DNA of 64,000 bases from Pseudomonas sp. Gutcm_11s (GCF_028649395.1 NZ_JAQSUW010000014.1:309131-373130); one strand, 5' to 3'. Shown: positions 26,767 to 35,800, counted from the first letter of the stretch. Translations and numbers: made by a program. The notes: generated from the letters alone by a model not told the origin.

Positions 26767-26796
26767 ACGCATGAAGCTGCGAATAATTTGCATTTA
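26767..26796 (-). promoter_or_regulatory. PvdS-type promoter overlapping a Fur-like element, upstream of the NRPS operon
   Basis: On the minus strand CAAAT (26790-26786) is followed after exactly 16 bases by CGT (26769-26767). This is one mismatch from TAAAT-N16-CGT. A Fur-like AT-rich near-palindrome (TGCGAATAATTTGCATTTA on the plus strand, 26778-26796) overlaps it. Position and spacing suit the mbtH-like gene. The mismatch could mean a weaker promoter. Confidence 0.6.
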
Positions 26797-26825
26797 ATTC
26801 GATTGCGCGGACATGACAGCTCCCA

Positions 26826-26899
26826 GCGAGCCAATTACGGCTCGCCCACCAGCGAAATCAGAAAAGAAAGTCGGGTGAAGCGCTCAGTGCATGAGCGCT
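26826..26899 (-). terminator. Two hairpins after the exporter gene
   Basis: AGCGCTCA (26879-26886) pairs perfectly with TGAGCGCT (26892-26899) over a 5-base loop, and a T-rich stretch follows on the minus strand. GCGAGCC (26826-26832) pairs with GGCTCGC (26839-26845). They lie between the exporter stop and the NRPS promoter and probably insulate the two minus-strand operons. The U-tract is imperfect. Confidence 0.5.
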
Positions 26900-26923
26900 C
26901 CGAAAGGCGGCTCGAGGCGTGCC

Positions 26924-28594
26924 TCAGGCCGGAACGGAACCACCGATCTCGCGCACCGCGTCCTGGGTGGCGCGGTCACGGGCCTCACCGGTGAGCTCGG
27001 ACAGGCGTCCGCCATCCATCTTCAGCAGGCGGTCGGCCTGGTCGAAGTAGTGGTCGTCGTGGGTAATGGCGAGCACGGTCTTGCCGGCTGCCTTCAGCTG
27101 CGGCAGCAACTCGCGGTAGAACAGGCGACGGAACAGTGGGTCCTGGTCGGCGGCCCATTCGTCGAGGATCAGGATGTCGCGGTCCTCGAGCATCGCCAAC
27201 ATCAGCGCCAGACGCTTGCGCTGACCCTGAGAGAAGCGCGTGTCGGCCAGGCGACCGGCGGCGAACTTGACCTTGTGGCGCAGGCGCAGGCGATCCAGCC
27301 ACTGGCCGACCAGGGATTCATCCACTTCCGCTGCCGCCGGCCCGAGCAGGCGGGCGAACAGGTGGAAATCGGTGTACACGCTGGCGAACAGCTGACGATA
27401 AGACTGCCACTGGTGCGGCTGTACGACGTGACCATCCAGGCGGATCTCGCCGCTGGCTGGGCGATGCAGGCCGGTGAGCAGGCGCGCCAGGGTCGACTTG
27501 CCGCTGCCGTTGCCACCGACCAGAAACACCAGTTCGCCACGGCGCAGCTCCAGGTCGACGGGGCCGACATCGAAGCCGGCCTCGTCACCCTCCCCCGGAT
27601 AGCGATAGACCAGGCCATCCAACTGCAGGCTCTGCCAATCACCCAGGCTGGGTACGGCGGCGATATCGCTGGTCTCTGGCGCCAGGTCCAATGCTTCCAG
27701 CTTGTCCAGCGAGATGCGCGCGGCCAGCAGACTGGGCAGCGCGGCAACGGTGGCGACCATCGGTGCACGGAGGAACAGCACAGTCAGGGCGAAAGTGGCG
27801 GCGACTTCGCCGGAGGCCCAGCCCAGGCCGCTGGCGCAGAAGAACACCAGGCCAATGCTGCCCAGCACCATGGCGTTGGCCCAGTTGCCGGCCAGGCCGT
27901 TAAAGATGTCGGCGCGGGTGACGTTATCGCGATAGGCGCGGGCGTCGCGGTCGAACTCCTCGTCGTAGAGCATGCGCGCGCGGTCACGGTTGAGCGCCAG
28001 CTCCTTGCGACCGTCGATGATCGACTGGTAGTCCTGGTAGAGGTTGTCCTCGGCCTCGCGCAGCAGGCGGATGTGGTGATTGACCTTGCCGACGAAGAAC
28101 CAGCCCACCAGCAGGGTCAGGCCCAGCCAGCCGGCGGTGATACCGAACAGTGCCGGCGACAGCCAGGCCAGGTAGCTGAAGGCAGCGATGCTGAGGATCA
28201 GGCCGTAGGTCAGCTCCGGCATATAGACGAAGGCGATGGTGATGTTGCGGATGTCGCTGGACAGGCTGGCGAGAATGCGCGCGCCGCCGATCTGCTCCAG
28301 GCGCTCGATGTCGGTGTCCAGTACGCGACGCACCAGGCTGCGGCGCAGGCGGTAGACGAAGCGGTGACCAAGGGTGTGCAAAGCCACCTGCCCTGCTCCC
28401 GAGCTGACCATCAGCAGCGCCAGCAGGCCGAGGAAGCTGAGCAGCGTGGTCGCCAGCTCGCCCTCCAGGCGGATCAGCTTGAGGTTGATGAAGGCGATCA
28501 CGCCGACGCTGAGCACCGCGCTGCACAGGCTCAGCAGGACGATGCCGGAGAGCGGCAGGCGGTTATCGCGGAACAGCAGTTTGAGCAGTTTCAT
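26924..28594 (-). CDS. Cyclic-peptide/siderophore ABC exporter, fused permease-ATPase (PvdE/SyrD family)
   Basis: 556 aa half-transporter: six membrane helices in about 15-290, then an ATPase with Walker A GGNGSGKST (about 360-368), the family's variant signature FSQGQRKR, Walker B DILILDEWAADQDP and switch THDDHYF. SQGQ and DEWAADQDP are typical of the PvdE/SyrD cyclic-peptide exporter family rather than importers. It probably moves the siderophore or its acylated precursor across the inner membrane. The ATG at 28594 fits the first membrane segment; upstream in-frame codons lie in the sigma-factor gene. It lies 22 bp after that gene in the same direction. Confidence 0.9.
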   Translation of the reverse strand: MKLLKLLFRDNRLPLSGIVLLSLCSAVLSVGVIAFINLKLIRLEGELATTLLSFLGLLALLMVSSGAGQVALHTLGHRFVYRLRRSLVRRVLDTDIERLEQIGGARILASLSSDIRNITIAFVYMPELTYGLILSIAAFSYLAWLSPALFGITAGWLGLTLLVGWFFVGKVNHHIRLLREAEDNLYQDYQSIIDGRKELALNRDRARMLYDEEFDRDARAYRDNVTRADIFNGLAGNWANAMVLGSIGLVFFCASGLGWASGEVAATFALTVLFLRAPMVATVAALPSLLAARISLDKLEALDLAPETSDIAAVPSLGDWQSLQLDGLVYRYPGEGDEAGFDVGPVDLELRRGELVFLVGGNGSGKSTLARLLTGLHRPASGEIRLDGHVVQPHQWQSYRQLFASVYTDFHLFARLLGPAAAEVDESLVGQWLDRLRLRHKVKFAAGRLADTRFSQGQRKRLALMLAMLEDRDILILDEWAADQDPLFRRLFYRELLPQLKAAGKTVLAITHDDHYFDQADRLLKMDGGRLSELTGEARDRATQDAVREIGGSVPA

Positions 28595-28616
28595 GGCGAG
28601 TCCAGAACGACGGGAG

Positions 28617-29183
28617 TCAGGCCGCCTCGGGTTCGAGGCGGCTGCGGCAATGGCTAAGGGCGTCACGCAGGAGGAAATGCACCAGGGTCGGCGAAGCGCT
28701 GAGATGGCTCGCCACCTCGCGCTGGCTGTAACCTTCCAGCTGGCTCATGGTGAACACCGTGCGGGTACGCTCGGGCAGTTCGCCGAGGGCAAGTTGCAGG
28801 CGCTGCCACTCGAGCTGGCCGATGGCCCGCTGCTCGGGGCCGGACTGCGGTGCTGGCAGTTCGTCGAGCAGCTCATCGTCGGCGCTGTAGCGACCTTCCA
28901 GCGCATGGCGACGCAGACGGTCGATCGACAGGTTGCGCACCATGCGGAACAGGTAGCGCAGCGGGTCTTCGATGGCGTGACGGTCGCCGCTTTCCCATAG
29001 TTTGAGGAAGGCGTCGTGCACCACATCTTCGGCCCGCGCGCGGCAACCGAGCACGCTCTGGGCGGCATCGATCAGCACCCGGCGGTGGCCGGTGTACAGG
29101 CTCTCCAGCCCATTTTCCTTGACGTCTTGGGGCGATGCTACCGGCGTGCTGCCGAAGTCCCCCCAACTGCCCAACATTCCCAT
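28617..29183 (-). CDS. PvdS-like ECF sigma factor, iron-starvation regulator
   Basis: 188 aa, close to PvdS (187 aa). Region 2 has CRARAEDVVHDAFLKL and the core YLFRMVRNLSIDRLRRHAL; region 4 has LPERTRTVFTMSQLEGYSQREVASHL and ends SPTLVHFLLRDALSHCR, which closely follows PvdS. The GAGGAT ribosome binding site supports the first ATG; a second ATG is two codons in. The promoter overlaps a strong Fur box, so expression should rise when iron is low. PvdS-type boxes upstream of the receptor and NRPS operons are the expected targets. No FpvR-like anti-sigma gene is present, so activity control by uptake signalling is not evident here. Confidence 0.88.
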   Translation of the reverse strand: MGMLGSWGDFGSTPVASPQDVKENGLESLYTGHRRVLIDAAQSVLGCRARAEDVVHDAFLKLWESGDRHAIEDPLRYLFRMVRNLSIDRLRRHALEGRYSADDELLDELPAPQSGPEQRAIGQLEWQRLQLALGELPERTRTVFTMSQLEGYSQREVASHLSASPTLVHFLLRDALSHCRSRLEPEAA

Positions 29184-29213
29184 AGCCCGATCCTCGGCCG
29201 CAGTCTGCTGCGC

Positions 29214-29241
29214 ATCTTAATGATAATTCTTATCATTTCAA
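29214..29241 (-). promoter_or_regulatory. Sigma70-like promoter overlapped by a Fur box, for the ECF sigma gene
   Basis: On the minus strand TTGAAA (29241-29236), a 16-base spacer and TAAGAT (29219-29214) form a reasonable sigma70 promoter. The spacer is occupied by a near-perfect Fur palindrome, AATGATAATTCTTATCATTT on the plus strand (29219-29238). Fur-Fe(II) bound here should block transcription. The start codon is about 25 bp downstream of the predicted start site. Confidence 0.82.
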
Positions 29242-29274
29242 TGCTGGCATTCATCTTTTCTTTCTCCCAATGAA

Positions 29275-29297
29275 AACGCCGCCCGAAGGCGGCGTTT
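29275..29297 (-). terminator. Intrinsic terminator after mexS
   Basis: AACGCCGCC (29275-29283) and GGCGGCGTT (29288-29296) form a 9-bp stem with a 4-base loop. On the minus strand it is followed by TTC, with two T's from the stem end. It lies 19 bp past the mexS stop and separates efflux regulation from the siderophore locus. Confidence 0.85.
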
Positions 29298-29315
29298 AGC
29301 CATCATAGCTGGTGA

Positions 29316-30338
29316 TCACGCATCCAGCGTCATCACCACTCGCCCACCGGCCGGACAGGTCTCCATGAACTCGTTGGCAGCGACGAAATCGGTGAAGTCG
29401 AAGCTTCTGGAAATGCTCGGCTTGAGCAGGCGGTCGGCGGTCATCTGGTTGATCCGCGTCAGCGCGCGCTGCACCGCTGCCTCGTCACGCTGCAGGCCCA
29501 ATTCCGGCTGGCCGGTGAAGTCCAGCACACAGTGACGGAAGAACTGCAGGTGCTTCTTGAACGCCGCGCAGGCCGGGAAGGCTGCATCGTTGCCGCCGTT
29601 GACGCCGTAGATGATCAGCTTGCCGCGGGTCGCCGCGACGTCGCCGAGCAGTTTCATCTGCGGGCCGGCGCACTGGTCCAGCACCACTTCTACGCCCTTG
29701 CCGTCGGTGAAGCGCTCGACTTCCAGGACCAGGTCCTGCTCCTCGGTGTCGATCACCTTGTCGGCGCCCAGTTCACGCAGGTAGGCACGGGTCGCGCCTT
29801 CGCTGGTGGCGGCGATGACTTCGGCGCCCAGCGCCTTGGCCATCTGCACGGCTTGTGGCGCCAGGCAGTGGGCGGCTTCGGTGATCAGCACGCGCTGCCC
29901 CGGCTGCACCTCGGCCAGTTCGACCAGGGCAAAGTAGGCCAGCATGTAGGGCGTGTAGTGCACGGCCGCCTCGCTCGGGCTGAGCACGTCGGGATAACGG
30001 GTCAGCGCATTGCGTGGCATCAGCACCAGATCACCCCAGGCCGGGTACTGGTTGGGGCTGAAAGCCGGGAAGCTGGCCACGGCCATGCCGGGAGTGAAGT
30101 CCGTGACATCGGCGCCGACGGCCTCGACTACACCGGCCAGCTCGAAGCCGACGCCGGCAGGCAGTTGGACGGCCTCGTCCGGCGACAGGCTCTGCCGCCA
30201 CAGCACATCGCGCCAGCCGACGCCGAGTGCCTGGGTACGTACCAGCACCTCATCGGGGCCTGGTTTGGGCGTCGGCATATCCTCCAGACGCAGCACGCTG
30301 GCATCGCCGAACTGGTGGAAACGGATCATGCGGGACAT
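29316..30338 (-). CDS. mexS: MexS, MDR-superfamily oxidoreductase controlling MexT activity
   Basis: 340 aa NAD(P)H-dependent oxidoreductase of the zinc-alcohol-dehydrogenase/quinone-reductase superfamily. It has PGPDEVLVRTQALGVGWRDVL near the N-terminus, GFELAGVVEAVG, a nucleotide-binding region (VQPGQRVLITEAAHCLAPQA) and C-terminal PAGGRVVMTLDA. Gene order identifies it: in P. aeruginosa mexS is divergent from mexT and mexEF-oprN. Loss of MexS there activates MexT and raises efflux, presumably because an electrophilic metabolite accumulates. The ATG at 30338 has GCGAGG upstream; a start six codons earlier lacks one. No structural-zinc Cys cluster is visible. Confidence 0.9.
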   Translation of the reverse strand: MSRMIRFHQFGDASVLRLEDMPTPKPGPDEVLVRTQALGVGWRDVLWRQSLSPDEAVQLPAGVGFELAGVVEAVGADVTDFTPGMAVASFPAFSPNQYPAWGDLVLMPRNALTRYPDVLSPSEAAVHYTPYMLAYFALVELAEVQPGQRVLITEAAHCLAPQAVQMAKALGAEVIAATSEGATRAYLRELGADKVIDTEEQDLVLEVERFTDGKGVEVVLDQCAGPQMKLLGDVAATRGKLIIYGVNGGNDAAFPACAAFKKHLQFFRHCVLDFTGQPELGLQRDEAAVQRALTRINQMTADRLLKPSISRSFDFTDFVAANEFMETCPAGGRVVMTLDA

Positions 30339-30413
30339 CAAACACCTCGCCTTCATATTGCTATGGCCACGGACTCTATACGGGCTTTTCCAGCAAAACT
30401 ACCCGCACAGATT

Positions 30414-30425
30414 GATAGTCACCAT
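30414..30425. promoter_or_regulatory. MexT-like half-site in the mexS-mexT divergent region
   Basis: GAT-N4-ACCAT (30414-30416 and 30421-30425) fits the right half of the MexT/nod-box motif as I recall it (ATCA-N5-GTCGAT-N4-ACYAT). The left ATCA is missing. It lies in the 196-bp region shared by the divergent mexS and mexT promoters, where MexT is known to act in P. aeruginosa. Confidence 0.35.
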
Positions 30426-30534
30426 AAATATGGATGATCCATAAGCGGCACAGGTTCAGCTTCACCACGCTCGCGGACTTGACGGCGGCTCCGCGCGGCC
30501 GCACCTTTCGCAGGTTCCCGAATGGATGCCGAGC

Positions 30535-31452
30535 ATGAATCGCAACGACCTGCGCCGTGTCGACCTGAACCTGCTGATCGTGTTCGAAACGCTGATGCAC
30601 GAGCGCAGCGTGACGCGTGCTGCGGAAAAACTGTTCCTTGGCCAGCCGGCGATCAGCGCCGCCCTCGCCCGCCTGCGCAGCCTGTTCGATGATCCCCTGT
30701 TCGTGCGGACCGGCCGCAGCATGGAGCCGACCGCGCGGGCCAACGAGATCTTCGGCCTGCTCTCGCCAGCGCTCGATTCCATTTCCACCGCAGTCAGCCG
30801 CGCCACCGACTTCGACCCTGCCACCAGCAAAGCGGTGTTCCGCATCGGTTTGTCCGACGACGTCGAATTCGCCCTGCTGCCGCCCCTGCTCCGCCGCCTG
30901 CGTGCCGAAGCCCCTGGCGTGGTGCTGGTGATTCGCCGTGCCAACTACCTGCTGATGCCCAACCTGCTGGCCTCCGGTGAAATATCGGTAGGCGTTAGCT
31001 ACACCGATGAGCTGCCGGCCAACGCCAAGCGCAAGGTACTGCGCCGCAGCAAGCCACGCCTGCTGCGCGCCGACAGCGTGCCGGGCAACATCGCCCTCGA
31101 CGACTTCTGTGCACGCCCGCATGCACTGGTGTCGTTCGCCGGCGACCTCAGCGGCTTCATCGACGAGGAACTGGAGAAGCTCGACCGCAAGCGCCGCGTG
31201 GTGCTTGCCGTGCCGCAGTTCAACGGCCTAGGCACCCTGCTGTCCGGTACCGACATCCTGGCCACCGTGCCGGACTACACCGCCGCCGCGCTCACCGCCG
31301 CCGGCGGCCTGCGTGCCGAGGACCTGCCGCTGGATAGCCGCACCTTCGAGCTGCACATGTGCTGGCGCGGCGCCCAGGACAATGATCCTGCCGAGCGCTG
31401 GCTGCGTTCGCGCATCCAGATGTTCTGCGGCGATCCGGACAGCCTCGCCTGA
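30535..31452 (+). CDS. mexT: MexT, LysR-type activator of mexEF-oprN
   Basis: 305 aa with an N-terminal winged helix (DLNLLIVFETLMHERSVTRAAEKLF, then GQPAISAALARLR) and a C-terminal effector domain (RIGLSDDVEFALLP...SGTDILATVPDY). Length, sequence and location match P. aeruginosa MexT (about 304 aa). I chose ATG 30535 because it matches the MNRNDLRRVDLNLL start I recall; an in-frame ATG at 30526 adds three residues. MexT responds to redox or electrophile stress and activates mexE, mexF, oprN and mexS. The frame is intact, without the 8-bp insertion that silences mexT in some P. aeruginosa strains, so the protein is probably functional. Confidence 0.93.
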   Translation: MNRNDLRRVDLNLLIVFETLMHERSVTRAAEKLFLGQPAISAALARLRSLFDDPLFVRTGRSMEPTARANEIFGLLSPALDSISTAVSRATDFDPATSKAVFRIGLSDDVEFALLPPLLRRLRAEAPGVVLVIRRANYLLMPNLLASGEISVGVSYTDELPANAKRKVLRRSKPRLLRADSVPGNIALDDFCARPHALVSFAGDLSGFIDEELEKLDRKRRVVLAVPQFNGLGTLLSGTDILATVPDYTAAALTAAGGLRAEDLPLDSRTFELHMCWRGAQDNDPAERWLRSRIQMFCGDPDSLA

Positions 31453-31510
31453 CTCCGCGCGAGCCCTCTATCACGCGGGCTGCAGAAACTATTAACGCAA
31501 GAGGCTGAAT

Positions 31511-31527
31511 CATCATTACGGATGATG
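31511..31527. promoter_or_regulatory. Palindrome in the mexT-mexE gap, candidate MexT operator
   Basis: CATCAT (31511-31516) and ATGATG (31522-31527) are a perfect inverted repeat about the 5-base centre TACGG. Within it, ATCA-N5-GATGAT resembles the left part of the MexT consensus. It lies about 90 bp before the mexE ATG, where LysR-type activators usually bind. Confidence 0.45.
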
Positions 31528-31573
31528 TTCAACTTCGCAGCGTTCGATTAGTCTCATCAAAGCCGCCAAATCA

Positions 31574-31609
31574 GACTCCGCCCCATTCACAAATCCGACT
31601 GGCGGAGTC
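31574..31609 (+). promoter_or_regulatory. Hairpin covering the mexE ribosome binding site
   Basis: GACTCCGCC (31574-31582) is perfectly complementary to GGCGGAGTC (31601-31609), with an 18-base loop. The 3' arm contains the mexE Shine-Dalgarno (GGAG at 31604-31607), seven bases before the ATG at 31614. If the leader is transcribed from upstream of 31574, the fold would sequester the ribosome binding site. Confidence 0.6.
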
Positions 31610-31613
31610 AAAC

Positions 31614-32855
31614 ATGGAACAGTCACGCAATATCTCCTGGGGCCTGCCCCTGGCCATCACCGCAGCCCTGGCGCTGAGCGCCTGCGGCAAGGGCGAAGAA
31701 GCCAGCCAGCAGGCTGCAGCCGCCAAGGTCAGCGTTGCCGAGGTGATCGAACAGCCAATCAACGAGTGGGATGAGTTCACCGGCCGCCTCGAGGCTCCGG
31801 AGTCCGTCGATATCCGCCCACGCGTCTCCGGCTACATCGACCGCGTTGCCTTCGACGAAGGCAGCCTGGTGAAGAAAGGCGACCTGCTGTTCCAGATCGA
31901 CCCGCGCCCCTTCGAGGCCGAGGTCAAGCGCCTGCAAGCGCAGCTGCAACAGGCCCGCGCCGATTACACCCGTACCGCCAACGAAGCCCGTCGTGGCGAT
32001 CGCCTGCGCCAGAGCAATGCCATCTCCGCGGAACTGGCCGACGCGCGCAGCAGTGCCGCCACCGCTGCCCAGGCGCAGGTCGCTGCCGTTCAGGCGCAAC
32101 TGGACAACGCCCAGCTCAACCTCGGTTTCACCCGCATCACCGCACCGATCGATGGCCGCGTCAGCCGCGCCGAAATCACCTCGGGCAACCTGGTCAACGC
32201 CGGCGAGTCGCTGCTGACCTCGGTGGTCTCCACCGACAAGGTCTACGCCTACTTCGACGCTGACGAGCGCGTGTTCCTCAAGTACGTCGAGCTGGCGCGC
32301 AAGGCCGGTAGCGATGCCCGTGGCGCCAGCCCGGTGTACCTGGGCCTGACCAGCGAAGCCGGTCACCCGCACCAGGGCCAGCTGGACTTCCTCGACAACC
32401 AGGTCAACCCGCGCACCGGCACCATCCGTGGCCGCGCCGTGTTCGACAACAGCAAGGGCGAGTTCACCCCCGGCCTGTATGCCCGCCTCAAGCTGGTCGG
32501 CAGCAGCACCTACCCAGCTGCGCTGATCAAGGACGACGCGGTCGGTACCGACCTGGGCAAGAAATTCGTCCTGGTCCTCGGTGAGAACAACACCGTGAAC
32601 TACCGCGCCATCGAGCTCGGCCCGAAGCTGGAAGGCCTGCGCATCGTCCGTACCGGCCTGGCCAAGGGCGAGAAGATCGTGGTCAACGGCCTGCAGCGCG
32701 CCATGCCCGGTGCCACCGTCGAACCGCAAGCGGTGCCGATGGCCGACGAGGCCACCCTCGCCCAGCTCGCCAACCTGCGCCAGGCCGTGGATGGCCGCGA
32801 CGCTCCGCGCGTAGCCGACAAACAAGTCAAATCCAGCAACGCACCGCGCGGCTGA
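31614..32855 (+). CDS. mexE: MexE, periplasmic adaptor of the MexEF-OprN efflux pump
   Basis: 413 aa membrane-fusion protein. The N-terminus is a lipoprotein signal (ALALSAC, Cys near residue 24), so it is anchored in the inner membrane facing the periplasm. The lipoyl/barrel-sandwich half is at PRVSGYIDRVAFDEGSLVKKGD, the alpha hairpin is about 95-165, and the second half-motif is LGFTRITAPIDGRVSRAEI. It links the MexF transporter to the OprN channel. MexEF-OprN exports fluoroquinolones, chloramphenicol, trimethoprim and quinolone-signal precursors in P. aeruginosa. mexF starts 11 bp after its stop. Confidence 0.94.
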   Translation: MEQSRNISWGLPLAITAALALSACGKGEEASQQAAAAKVSVAEVIEQPINEWDEFTGRLEAPESVDIRPRVSGYIDRVAFDEGSLVKKGDLLFQIDPRPFEAEVKRLQAQLQQARADYTRTANEARRGDRLRQSNAISAELADARSSAATAAQAQVAAVQAQLDNAQLNLGFTRITAPIDGRVSRAEITSGNLVNAGESLLTSVVSTDKVYAYFDADERVFLKYVELARKAGSDARGASPVYLGLTSEAGHPHQGQLDFLDNQVNPRTGTIRGRAVFDNSKGEFTPGLYARLKLVGSSTYPAALIKDDAVGTDLGKKFVLVLGENNTVNYRAIELGPKLEGLRIVRTGLAKGEKIVVNGLQRAMPGATVEPQAVPMADEATLAQLANLRQAVDGRDAPRVADKQVKSSNAPRG

Positions 32856-32866
32856 GGTAGAACTTC

Positions 32867-35800
32867 ATGAACTTCTCCCAGTTCTTCATCAAGCGGCCGA
32901 TCTTCGCGGCCGTGCTGTCCCTGCTGGTCTTGATCGCCGGTGCGATCTCGCTGTTCCAGCTGCCGATCAGCGAATACCCGGAAGTGGTGCCGCCCACCGT
33001 GGTGGTGCGCGCCAACTTCCCCGGCGCCAACCCCAAGGTGATCGGTGAGACCGTCGCTTCGCCGCTGGAACAGGCCATCGTCGGTGTGGAAGGCATGCTC
33101 TACATGTCCTCGCAGTCGACCAACGACGGCAAGCTGACCCTGACCATCACCTTCGCCCTGGGTACCGACCTGGATAACGCGCAGGTGCAGGTACAGAACC
33201 GCGTGACCCGCACCATGCCGACCCTGCCCACCGAAGTGCAGCGGCTCGGCGTGACCGTGGACAAGGCCTCTCCGGACCTGACCATGGTAGTGCACCTGAC
33301 CTCGCCGGATAACCGCTACGACATGCTCTACCTGTCCAACTACGCCGCGCTCAACGTCAAGGACGAGCTGGCGCGCCTGGACGGTGTGGGCGACGTGCAG
33401 CTGTTCGGCATGGGCAACTACTCGCTGCGTGTGTGGCTCGACCCGAACAAGGTGGCTTCGCGCAACCTCACCGCCACCGACGTGGTCAACGCCATCCGCG
33501 AACAGAACCGCCAGGTCGCTGCCGGTGCCCTCGGCGCGCCGCCCACCGATGCCGGCAACAGCTTCCAGCTGTCGATCAACACCCAGGGCCGCCTGGTCAG
33601 CGAGGAAGAGTTCGAGAACATCATCATCCGCGCCGGTGACGATGGCGAGATCACTCGCCTGAAGGACATCGCCCGCGTCGAGCTGGGTTCCAACCAGTAC
33701 GCCCTGCGCTCGCTGCTGAACAACCAGCCGGCCGTGGCCATCCCGGTATTCCAGCGCCCCGGCTCCAACGCCATCGAGATCTCCGACTCGGTGCGCGAAC
33801 GCATGGCCGAACTGAAGAAGAGTTTCCCCCAGGGCGTGGACTACGAGATCGTCTACGACCCGACCATCTTCGTGCGTGGATCCATCGAGGCGGTAGTACA
33901 CACCCTGCTCGAAGCCATCGTGCTGGTGGTGCTGGTGGTGATCCTGTTCCTGCAGACCTGGCGCGCCTCGATCATCCCGCTGGCCGCCGTGCCGGTGTCG
34001 CTGATCGGTACCTTCGCCGTGATGCACCTGTTCGGCTTCTCTCTCAACGCCCTGTCGCTGTTCGGCCTGGTGCTGGCCATCGGCATCGTGGTGGACGACG
34101 CCATCGTCGTGGTGGAGAACGTCGAACGGAACATAGGCCTGGGCAAGTCGCCCATCGATGCCACCCGCCAGGCCATGAAGGAAGTGACCGGCCCCATCGT
34201 CGCCACCGCCCTGGTGCTGTGCGCCGTGTTCGTGCCGACCGCGTTCATCTCCGGCCTCACCGGGCAGTTCTACCAGCAGTTCGCGCTGACCATCGCCATC
34301 TCCACCGTGATCTCGGCGTTCAACTCGCTGACCCTGTCGCCGGCCCTGGCTGCCGTGCTGCTGAAGGATCACCACGCGCCGAAGGACCGCTTCTCCCGCG
34401 TGCTCGACAAGCTGTTCGGCGGCTGGCTGTTCAACCCGTTCAACCGCTTCTTCGACCGCGCCAGCCATGGCTACGTCTGCACCGTGAAGCGCGTGCTGCG
34501 GGGCAGCTCGATCGCCCTGTTCGTCTATGGCGGCCTGCTGGCGCTCGGCTACCTGGGCTTCTCCAGCACCCCGACCGGTTTCGTGCCGCAGCAGGACAAG
34601 CAGTACCTGGTCGCCTTCGCCCAGCTGCCGGACGCCGCCACCCTCGACCGTACCGAGGACGTGATCAAGCGCATGTCGGAAATCGCCGGCAAGCACCCGG
34701 GCGTGGAGAACACCGTGGCCTTCCCAGGCTTGTCGATCAACGGCTTCACCAACAGCCCGAACAGCGGCATCGTGTTCACCCCGCTCAAGCCGTTCGATGA
34801 GCGCAAGGACCCGAGCCTCTCGGCCAATGCCATCGCCGCCGAGCTGAACGCGCAGTTCGCCGATATCCAGGATGCCTACATCGCCATCTTCCCGCCGCCT
34901 CCCGTACAGGGTCTCGGCACCATCGGTGGCTTCCGTCTGCAGATCCAGGACCGCGGCAGCCTCGGCTACGAGGAGCTGTACAAGCAGACCCAGAACATCC
35001 TGGCCAAGGCGCGCGCGCTGCCGGAGCTGAACCCCATGTCGGTGTTCACCAGCTACCAGGTCAACGTGCCGCAGATCGATGCCAACATCGACCGCGAGAA
35101 GGCCAAGACCCACGGCGTGGCCATCAGCGACATCTTCGACACCATGCAGGTGTACCTGGGTTCGCTGTATGCCAACGACTTCAACCGCTTCGGCCGCACC
35201 TACCAGGTCAACGTCCAGGCCGACCAGCAGTTCCGCCTGGAGCCCGAGCAGATCGGCCAGCTCAAGGTGCGCAACAACCGTGGCGAGATGATCCCGCTGT
35301 CGACCTTCGTCAAGGTGGACAACAGCGCAGGTCCTGATCGCGTGATGCACTACAACGGCTTCCTCACCGCCGAGATCAACGGTGCGGCAGCTCCCGGCTA
35401 CAGCTCCGGCCAGGCCGAAGCGGCCATCGCCAAGCTGCTCAAGGAGGAGCTGCCCAACGGCATGACCTACGAGTGGACCGAGCTGACCTACCAGCAGATC
35501 CTCGCCGGCAACACCGCGATCTTCATCTTCCCGCTCTGCGTGCTGCTGGCCTTCCTAGTGCTGGCTGCCCAGTACGAGAGCTGGAGCCTGCCGCTGGCGG
35601 TGATCCTGATCGTGCCGACCGTGCTGTTCTCCGCCATCGTCGGGGTGATCCTGGCCGGCGGCGACAACAACGTCTTCACCCAGATTGGTTTGATCGTGTT
35701 GGTGGGCCTGGCATGCAAGAACGCCATCCTCATCGTCGAGTTCGCCAAGGAGAAACAGGAAGAAGGCCTCGACCGCATCAGCGCGGTGCTGGAAGCCTGC

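Noticed and set aside
394..29241. Pyoverdine biosynthesis locus
   Set aside because: No chromophore NRPS (PvdL), PvdH, PvdF, or periplasmic maturation genes (PvdN/O/P/Q); only a PvdS-like sigma factor, PvdA-like hydroxylase and PvdE-like exporter are shared.
32600..35350. Minus-strand open frame (about 916 codons) opposite mexE/mexF
   Set aside because: His/Asp/Gln/Gly-rich low-complexity translation, fully overlapped by mexF, whose conserved motifs are intact.
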